From: Bacteroidaceae bacterium
Lineage (GTDB): Bacteria > Bacteroidota > Bacteroidia > Bacteroidales > Bacteroidaceae
Direction of reading: 5' to 3'
NCBI GenBank assembly: GCA_023227685.1
Contig: JALNVG010000072.1
Span: 1-11,027 of the forward strand
Length of the DNA: 11,027 nucleotides
Of the stretch, positions 1-5,777 are shown piece after piece. The notes beneath the pieces are model-generated. The model was not told where the DNA came from. It worked only from the letters and a program-made list of their open reading frames with translations, and ran no database searches. The position numbers and the translations under genes are program-made. Position 1 is the first letter of the stretch. Each line of letters opens with the position of its first letter.

Positions 1-126
1 TTTAAACTTTAGTTTCTTCTTTTTGTGAATAATAGATTCTTCATCTTTGATTTTTTTCTCTGGTAACGGGACTGCTTTCCAGTCTTTAATTTCTTCTTTC
101 TTGTCCTTTCTTTAATTTTAATTGGT

Positions 127-134
127 TATATTTG
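127..134 (+). promoter_or_regulatory. Candidate Bacteroides -7 promoter box for the GH115 gene
   Basis: TATATTTG matches the Bacteroides sigma(ABfr) -7 consensus TAnnTTTG exactly. It lies 48 bases before the ATG at 183, giving a predicted leader of roughly 40 bases. The -33 element is poor: the nearest TTG (101-103) is about 23 bases away, longer than the usual 19-21. The box overlaps an in-frame TTG at 132, so that TTG cannot be the start if this promoter is used. Confidence 0.5.
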
Positions 135-182
135 TACAGCATTAAATCAAGATTTAATTTCGGGTTATATATATTTGAAGCT

Positions 183-2567
183 ATGAAAAGAATTCTATTG
201 TGCTTATCAATAACGTTTAGTATATTATTATGCCATGCGAAGAATCAATCGGACTTTGTCCTTCGTTCTTCGCAATCTTTCACTATTGCCTGCGATACGG
301 CTGTGGAAAAAAATGTAGTGGTCACTGCTTTAGGTATTTTCAGCGGAGATTGTGGAAGGGTGCTTGCTGCTACTCCTCAAATAACAAAAGAGAAGGGTGA
401 TATTTTAATTGGTACTTATGACCAGTGTTCTGCATTAAAGAAATTGGCAAAGAGGGGAGTACTAAATATAGAAAAGCTGAAAGGGAAGAAGGAATCTTTT
501 ATAATAAAGGTTATCCGTTGGAAGAAAAAGTCTGTTCTTGTGGTGGCCGGTAGTGATAAACGGGGAACGGCTTATGGTATCATGGAACTGTCGCGATTGC
601 TCGGTGTTTCGCCATGGGAATGGTGGGCGGATGTAACTCCTGCACCTTTGACCGCCTTTACTCTTAAATATGACTATCAGGATTTTCAGTCGCCATCGGT
701 GGCTTATCGGGGTATATTCATCAATGATGAAGATTGGGGGATGAACCCTTGGAGCAGTATGACTTATGAACCTTCGGGGATAAAAGGGCGGATCGGTCCT
801 CAAACGCATCGACGTATTTTTGAATTACTTTTACGCTTGCGTGCCAATATGTTTTGGCCGGCCATGCATTCTTGTTCACTGCCTTTTTATTTTACTCCGG
901 GCAATAAAGAGGTGGCCGATGCTTATGGTATATATATAGGTACGTCTCATTGCGAACCGATGTTGCGTAACACCAATGGCGAATGGGCAAAAGAAGGGAA
1001 TGGTGCTTATGATTATTTGCATAATCGTGCGTCTGTTTATCAATTTTGGGAAAAACGGGTGAAACAGGTTGCTCATTCTGATAATGTTTATACGTTGGGG
1101 ATGCGTGGCATTCACGACGGAAGGATGATTGGTCCGAAATCTTTGGAGGAGCAAAAGAGCGTGATGAAAGAAATATTGATCGATCAGCGTAAGATGTTGA
1201 AGGAGCTGGTCAATAAAGATTTGACCAAAGTGCCGCAGGTCTTTATTCCATATAAGGAAGTGTTGAAAATCTATCGTGCCGGTTTGAAAGTACCCGATGA
1301 CGTGACGTTAATGTGGTGTGATGATAATTTCGGATATCTCCGCCATTTTCCGGACTCGATAGAACGGGCTCGTTCCGGTGGAAACGGTATTTATTATCAT
1401 ATCTCATATTGGGGAGTTCCGCATGATTATTTGTGGCTTTGCAGTACGCAGCCCGCTCAGATTTATCAGCAAATGTGCCAGGCTTATGAGTCCGGTATTC
1501 AAAAGATGTGGATTTTGAATGTGGGCGATATTAAACCGGCTGAGTATGATACGGAACTTTTTCTGGACATGGCTTGGAATATTAATAAAGTAAAGCAAGA
1601 AGGTGTATACGCTCATCTGAATCATTGGTTGGCTCGGGAGTTTGGAAAGACGGTCGGTGCGCAGTTATCTTTCGTAATGAACGAGTATTACCGTTTGGCC
1701 GAGATTCGTAAGCCTGAATTTATGGCAAATACTTATTCTTACAGTGGTGATTCGATCCATCGGATTATTCATGATTTGCCTTGGAGTGAAAAGTACATAC
1801 GCGAACGGTTGAAGGATTATAATGAATTGTCTGATAAGGTGGAAGAAATAAAGAAAGAGATACCTGAAGCGAGGAGGGATGCTTATTTTGAGTTGGCTAA
1901 GTATCCGGTGCAGGCTGCTGCGGAGATGAACAGGAAACTTCTGACGGCTCAGCTGGCTCGTCATGGCAAGGCTGATTGGAAAGAGAGTGATGCTGCATTT
2001 GACAGTATTATGAGTCTGACAAGAATTTATAATTCTCTGGCGGGAGGAAAATGGAATCGAATGATGGATGCTCAACCCCGACGATTAATCGTATTCGAAC
2101 GTGTGCCTCATGAAGTTGTGGCTACTCCTATGGTGAAAGATCATCATCCTATTGTTTTGTTTAACGGATCGGATTATGATAAGGTTATCGGAAAAAGTGA
2201 ACGATGTGACGGCCTCGGTTATGGAGAAAAGGCTTTGATCTTGAAAAAGAACAGTTCTGTGGAATATTCGATAACCGGAAAGGTTTCTGATTCGTTACTT
2301 GTGGAAATGAGAATGATTCCAACACAACCGGTTGTGGGTAATAAGCTGCGGATTCTTGTTTCTCTTGATGATAATCAGGAACAAGTTGCCGAATATCAGG
2401 CAGCAGAATGGAGTGGGGAGTGGAAAGAAAATGTGTTGAGTAATCATGCGATAAGGCGGATGCTCTTTATCACCCGTGGCAAAGGTGTGCATAAATTGGT
2501 GGTGAAGGCTCTGGATGAGGGAGTCGTAATAGACCAAATTGCTGTTTACAATCATGCGGAGATGTAA
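183..2567 (+). CDS. Secreted GH115 alpha-glucuronidase
   Basis: This 794-residue glycoside hydrolase of family 115 is expected to remove (4-O-methyl-)glucuronic acid from xylan side chains or related glucuronidated plant glycans, outside the cytoplasm. Residues 1-19 (MKRILLCLSIT...CHA) form a signal peptide with a likely signal peptidase I site after CHA. An N-terminal alpha/beta domain ends in GSDKRGTAYGI (123-133) and SPWEWWADV (143-151). The catalytic barrel carries FINDEDW (179-185), LLRLRANMFWPAMH, PYKEV (356-360), WCDDNFGY (378-385), SGGNGIYYHISYWG (398-411) and WILNVGDIKP (443-452), all family hallmarks. E359 and D182/D184 are acidic residues in conserved motifs and may be active-site residues; this is my inference. 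A C-terminal beta-sandwich of about 120 residues follows. The reading frame extends upstream to TTG 132, but ATG 183 gives the signal peptide and lies downstream of the candidate promoter. No SusC/SusD pair is adjacent. Family assignment is firm; the glycan target is not. Confidence 0.94.
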   Translation: MKRILLCLSITFSILLCHAKNQSDFVLRSSQSFTIACDTAVEKNVVVTALGIFSGDCGRVLAATPQITKEKGDILIGTYDQCSALKKLAKRGVLNIEKLKGKKESFIIKVIRWKKKSVLVVAGSDKRGTAYGIMELSRLLGVSPWEWWADVTPAPLTAFTLKYDYQDFQSPSVAYRGIFINDEDWGMNPWSSMTYEPSGIKGRIGPQTHRRIFELLLRLRANMFWPAMHSCSLPFYFTPGNKEVADAYGIYIGTSHCEPMLRNTNGEWAKEGNGAYDYLHNRASVYQFWEKRVKQVAHSDNVYTLGMRGIHDGRMIGPKSLEEQKSVMKEILIDQRKMLKELVNKDLTKVPQVFIPYKEVLKIYRAGLKVPDDVTLMWCDDNFGYLRHFPDSIERARSGGNGIYYHISYWGVPHDYLWLCSTQPAQIYQQMCQAYESGIQKMWILNVGDIKPAEYDTELFLDMAWNINKVKQEGVYAHLNHWLAREFGKTVGAQLSFVMNEYYRLAEIRKPEFMANTYSYSGDSIHRIIHDLPWSEKYIRERLKDYNELSDKVEEIKKEIPEARRDAYFELAKYPVQAAAEMNRKLLTAQLARHGKADWKESDAAFDSIMSLTRIYNSLAGGKWNRMMDAQPRRLIVFERVPHEVVATPMVKDHHPIVLFNGSDYDKVIGKSERCDGLGYGEKALILKKNSSVEYSITGKVSDSLLVEMRMIPTQPVVGNKLRILVSLDDNQEQVAEYQAAEWSGEWKENVLSNHAIRRMLFITRGKGVHKLVVKALDEGVVIDQIAVYNHAEM

Positions 2568-2595
2568 TGCGGTCAGGGTTTGAAACGGTTTGTCT

Positions 2596-3219
2596 TTATG
2601 AAGTGTGTGTTACCCATTTTTTCAGTGTAAAGTCATATTGTTTTATTATATGGGCCGGATTTCCGACGCAGACCGAATAGGGGGGAATGGAATGCGTGAC
2701 GATACATCCGGCAGCTACCACACTATGCTTGCCAATGGTTACACCCGGCAAGATTACGGCATTGGCTCCTATCCAAACATCATTTTCAATGTATATCGGC
2801 TTCGTTTCTATGCCTTGTTCGTCAATTTTTCTTTCTACATCGGCGAAGTTGTGATTTAATCCTGTAACGATGACGTTTTGTGAAATGATCACATGATTGC
2901 CTATCGTAACCGGACCGATAATCGTATTTCCCAATCCGATTCGTGAGTAATCGCCAATGATCAAGTTGCCGACCGCATTATTCAAGCAAGAGAAATCTTC
3001 GACAACAGAATAGCGCCCAAGTGAAAAGCAATTGAAAGGTGGTAGGTCCTTGCGTACGCTTCGATAGATAACCGAACCTTTGCCACGTTTCAGATAAATA
3101 AACGAAAAGATACGGATCCACCAATTCGGGCGTGTTTTTACCGGATGCATGATGAAGCGGTGTATACATTTCTTTAGTTGGGGGTGCCGGCTAATTTTCT
3201 CTTTCAGATTGGTGTTCAT
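2596..3219 (-). CDS. Hexapeptide-repeat O-acyltransferase (maltose/galactoside acetyltransferase-like)
   Basis: This 207-residue left-handed beta-helix acyltransferase probably acetylates a sugar hydroxyl using acetyl-CoA, on the cytoplasmic face. Isoleucine/valine-rich hexapeptide repeats run from about residue 84 to 192 (LIIGDYSRIG, TIIGPVTIGN, VWIGANAVILPGVTIG, SVVAAGCIV). The loop GLNHNF (120-125) gives the candidate catalytic His123, as in LacA, NodL and WcaF relatives. The ending VGNPAHIIK (185-193) is the usual family close. The first 60 residues are basic and aromatic, without repeats, and may form an extra helix or membrane contact. Its ATG lies inside the end of the upstream membrane gene (29-base overlap), so the two are probably translationally coupled. 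As the last gene of the four-gene glycan set, it would decorate the product of that pathway (inference). It is not a serine acetyltransferase by context, since no cysteine gene is nearby. Confidence 0.9.
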   Translation of the reverse strand: MNTNLKEKISRHPQLKKCIHRFIMHPVKTRPNWWIRIFSFIYLKRGKGSVIYRSVRKDLPPFNCFSLGRYSVVEDFSCLNNAVGNLIIGDYSRIGLGNTIIGPVTIGNHVIISQNVIVTGLNHNFADVERKIDEQGIETKPIYIENDVWIGANAVILPGVTIGKHSVVAAGCIVTHSIPPYSVCVGNPAHIIKQYDFTLKKWVTHTS

Positions 3220-4129
3220 GGTGTATGATTTTTTTAAAGGTTATCTTTTTGTCTTTTACCAAATAGTCGGGGATGGCAAGGCTCAGGGTGAGCAAGATGC
3301 CGAATAAGAGTATCCACCAACTGATAGCTTCTCTCCAATTATAAACAGTAACTAATGTTGTACATACGGCTATGGCAATTGCTGAGAAATAAGGAGTAGG
3401 CAGTATGCAGTGAATCATTTTTGTACGATAATCTATACTGCCGTTGCTGCCGAATGCGTAACCTAATAGGGAAAAAGCCTTTTTTCTGTTTGTTTTGTAT
3501 AATGGTTTTTGCGGCAATGGTTTGCCTATCGGTTCATTGTCGATGGCGTCGACATAAATGCCTTGTCTGAGTAGCATTCTTTCTAGGTTGGTATGGTTGC
3601 TCTTAAGATTTTTCTTTAGCCATTTGGTATTTAACGCTATATCATGTCCGGTGAATGTGGCCGAGAATCCTATTTGCGAATATCCTTTAATATATAGGCT
3701 GTTGTTGATTTCTTCACGCAGGGCCTGACATTTCAATTTGAATGTACTGAAATTCTTAATTTGTGTTTGTAATTGTATGGCTATAGAGTTACTGATGCAA
3801 GCTTTGTTGATCGATTTCAGTAGATTTTTTTGTATATTGTCGGTGCCGCTTAGTATCAGTGTGATGTCGAAAGTCTTTTCATCAAGTGTGGGAACGAGTT
3901 CACGAAAATCATCGCAGTTGAATACTTTATACAAATCTTCGGGATATTCTTGTGCGGGAAAAGAGGTTTGGGTAGGGATGATGATGGCAAAACTCTGTTT
4001 CTTTTCAATTGGCGGATATTGCCTCTTTCTTCCCGCATGTGAGAGTAGGGCAAGGATAAATAAATAAAAAGTATAGAGACTGAAACAAATAAATAACAGA
4101 TGATCAGTCCAATTGATTATTGTATCCAT
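3191..4129 (-). CDS. Degenerate, shortened GT2-like membrane protein
   Basis: This 312-residue protein has one N-terminal membrane segment (about 10-30) and two C-terminal ones (about 246-263 and 269-289). The middle resembles membrane family 2 glycosyltransferases: FAIIIPTQT (47-55) matches the opening IIPAhNE strand, EEIN (139-142) is a conserved helix motif of the Bacteroidetes members, and GFSATFTGHDIA (154-165) corresponds to G.SS.l.GsGmA. The catalytic signature is missing: the DADN metal-binding motif reads GTDN (95-98), the ED region reads NLERML (181-186), and the QRxRW motif appears as TNRKK (213-217). The stretch from the first strand to GTDN is about 44 residues, roughly half the usual length. 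It may therefore be an inactive partner of the adjacent transferase, or a glycosyltransferase with unusual chemistry. It starts 10 bases after the phosphoglycosyl transferase stop. The GT2 relation is my comparison from memory of motifs and is moderately sure. Confidence 0.75.
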   Translation of the reverse strand: MDTIINWTDHLLFICFSLYTFYLFILALLSHAGRKRQYPPIEKKQSFAIIIPTQTSFPAQEYPEDLYKVFNCDDFRELVPTLDEKTFDITLILSGTDNIQKNLLKSINKACISNSIAIQLQTQIKNFSTFKLKCQALREEINNSLYIKGYSQIGFSATFTGHDIALNTKWLKKNLKSNHTNLERMLLRQGIYVDAIDNEPIGKPLPQKPLYKTNRKKAFSLLGYAFGSNGSIDYRTKMIHCILPTPYFSAIAIAVCTTLVTVYNWREAISWWILLFGILLTLSLAIPDYLVKDKKITFKKIIHHEHQSEREN

Positions 4130-4139
4130 AGGGCATGTG

Positions 4140-5285
4140 CTAAACAGATTCTTTTTGAATAAAAGCAGTCGTTGTTCTCAGTATAATTTTTATATCACCC
4201 CAGAAAGAGAAAGTTCTGGTATATTTTATGTCAAGTTGTTTCCTCTCGTGTGCGGATAGTTTACCGGCACTTCCACGTTTCTCTATTTGCCAGAGGCCGG
4301 TTAGTCCGGCAGGACCGAAGAATCGTTCGATATCATTATCGTTTGTTAGTAATTCTGCCTCGTATAGTGGGAGCGGACGGTTACCGACAATCGACATATC
4401 ACCTTTTAAAATATTAAAGAGTTGTGGTAGCTCATCAATACTGTATTTCCGGATGAAACGTCCTACTTTGGTGATTCGCGGATCGTTTTCCAATTTTATA
4501 AATGTGCTTTTTTGGGTTTTATCGTTGAGATAATTTTCTTCGGAGATAATATAGTTGTCAGAAATCAGGAGTGAAGGATCTTCTTTAATGGTTGTAATGC
4601 TAAGGGGTAATTTGTCCTTTGAAATCTTATTTTTATGGTATTGATTGAGCGAATGGTATTCCTTTAAGTGTTTGTCCGCACCGATATACATGGAGCGAAA
4701 TTTTAAAAAATGAAAGATATTATAATTACTTCCTACTCTTTGTGAAATATAAATGATCGGTCCTTTGCTCTCTAATTTAATGGCAATTGCTGTAATAATG
4801 AATATGGGTGATAAAAGGACTATAGCAATGCTTGATAGAAGGATGTCTTCTGTTCTTTTCCAGAGTGGTATGTGAAACCTTTTCAAGATTCGAGGCTTAC
4901 TTTTAAAATCAATGAATCTCTGATGCTTTCGCATAGACAGAAAATTTCCGATATTAAAGATGGCTTCTTTTGAAGGCTCAAAAGAAATCGTATTGTTTAT
5001 TCCGCTTTTTAAATAAAACGATTGTGCTTGTTTAGGAACTTGGTCTGTAACTAGAATTAGATATAAGCCGGGATAGCTTTCTTTTAATTTTGCAATATGT
5101 TTTGTATCTTCTTTTGTGTTTGATGTTTGCTCAAAGAATACGCATGCATCGTATATTTCACGAACATCATCAAGTTTGTTTATAGCTTTTTCTAATTGGG
5201 AAATGGCACAAAAAACTCCATTACAATATTTTGTGATTTTGCTGATTGTTATTAAATTGTTGCCTATATAGAAGTAATATTGCAT
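4140..5285 (-). CDS. Phosphoglycosyl transferase with receiver-like N-terminal domain
   Basis: This 381-residue protein belongs to the bacterial sugar transferase family (WcaJ/PglC-type monotopic phosphoglycosyl transferases), which move a phosphosugar from a nucleotide sugar to undecaprenyl phosphate and start a lipid-linked glycan. The catalytic part covers about 138-381: KRTED (143-147), a re-entrant hydrophobic helix broken at S159-P160, SQRVG (181-185), FLKFRSM (193-199), the Asp-Glu dyad D284-E285 in SIDELPQLFN, KGDMSIVGNRP (294-304) and GLTGLWQ (327-333). Between FRSM and DPRITK sits an insertion of about 65 residues, longer than in compact members. Residues 1-120 show no membrane helices but an alternating beta/alpha pattern like a CheY receiver. 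T80 and P104 are kept, while the acid pocket is NN (9-10), the phosphoacceptor position is Phe/Glu (51-52) and the conserved Lys is E103. It follows the receiver gene by 10 bases. The sugar used cannot be read from sequence. Confidence 0.92.
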   Translation of the reverse strand: MQYYFYIGNNLITISKITKYCNGVFCAISQLEKAINKLDDVREIYDACVFFEQTSNTKEDTKHIAKLKESYPGLYLILVTDQVPKQAQSFYLKSGINNTISFEPSKEAIFNIGNFLSMRKHQRFIDFKSKPRILKRFHIPLWKRTEDILLSSIAIVLLSPIFIITAIAIKLESKGPIIYISQRVGSNYNIFHFLKFRSMYIGADKHLKEYHSLNQYHKNKISKDKLPLSITTIKEDPSLLISDNYIISEENYLNDKTQKSTFIKLENDPRITKVGRFIRKYSIDELPQLFNILKGDMSIVGNRPLPLYEAELLTNDNDIERFFGPAGLTGLWQIEKRGSAGKLSAHERKQLDIKYTRTFSFWGDIKIILRTTTAFIQKESV

Positions 5286-5295
5286 TTATTAATGA

Positions 5296-5667
5296 CTATC
5301 CGATAATCTTTTTAATTCGTATTTTTAATTCCAAAGGATTGAAAGGCTTTAATACATAATCGGCGGCTCCTTCTTCAAGAAGTTTAATTCTTTCGGTGGT
5401 GCTTTCTTCGCTGGATAGTATCATGATTGGTATTGATTTATACATGCCGTTATTTTTCATATAATGAAGGTATTCATCTCCCATCATTTCAGGCATTCTG
5501 ATATCGCAAATGATTAAATCCGGTATGTTTTCTTTGTTTTGATTCAACAATTCTATCGCTTTTAGTGGATTTTCAACATATTGGAAATCGTATTCTTTTC
5601 CAAGATAGATGCCGACAACTTTCCCAATTGTCGGTACATCATCTATAAGAAGTATTTTCTTTTTCAT
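5296..5667 (-). CDS. Stand-alone CheY-like response regulator receiver
   Basis: This 123-residue protein is a single receiver domain with no output domain. All active-site residues are present: the acidic pair D9-D10, phosphoacceptor D55 in IICDIRMPE, the switch Ser85 in MILSSEE, and K107-P108 in YVLKPF. It should therefore accept phosphate from a histidine kinase, but none is encoded in the window. It is the first gene of the four-gene glycan set, with the phosphoglycosyl transferase starting 10 bases after its stop. Lacking a DNA-binding domain, it probably acts through protein contact; the obvious partner is the receiver-like N-terminus of the next protein (inference). A role as a plain phosphorelay shuttle is the alternative. 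A candidate -7 box lies just upstream. Confidence 0.93.
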   Translation of the reverse strand: MKKKILLIDDVPTIGKVVGIYLGKEYDFQYVENPLKAIELLNQNKENIPDLIICDIRMPEMMGDEYLHYMKNNGMYKSIPIMILSSEESTTERIKLLEEGAADYVLKPFNPLELKIRIKKIIG

Positions 5668-5699
5668 GAGTGTAAATATCTATAATATCTTTTGTTCTG

Positions 5700-5707
5700 C
5701 AAAAATA
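5700..5707 (-). promoter_or_regulatory. Candidate -7 promoter box for the receiver/glycan operon
   Basis: On the minus strand this reads TATTTTTG, matching TAnnTTTG. It sits 32 bases before the receiver start codon at 5667, which leaves a short leader of about 25 bases. A weak -33-like TTTC on the minus strand (5731-5734) is about 23 bases upstream, not a clean TTTG. It lies in the 110-base gap after the LruC gene, so the operon probably has its own promoter, although no clear terminator separates the two. Confidence 0.45.
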
Positions 5708-5777
5708 ATGAAATATTTGGGTATTAAGATGAAAGTCTGTATGCTTTTTTATAAATTTCTATATATATAAGTATTAA

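Noticed and set aside
132..182. TTG start giving a 17-residue N-terminal extension of the GH115 protein
   Set aside because: The TTG lies within the candidate -7 box, and the extension would bury the signal peptide, which begins cleanly at the ATG at 183.
2568..2595. Bidirectional terminator between the convergent GH115 and acyltransferase genes
   Set aside because: The 28-base gap shows no stem longer than four pairs (AAAC/GTTT) and no T-tract, so I do not call one.
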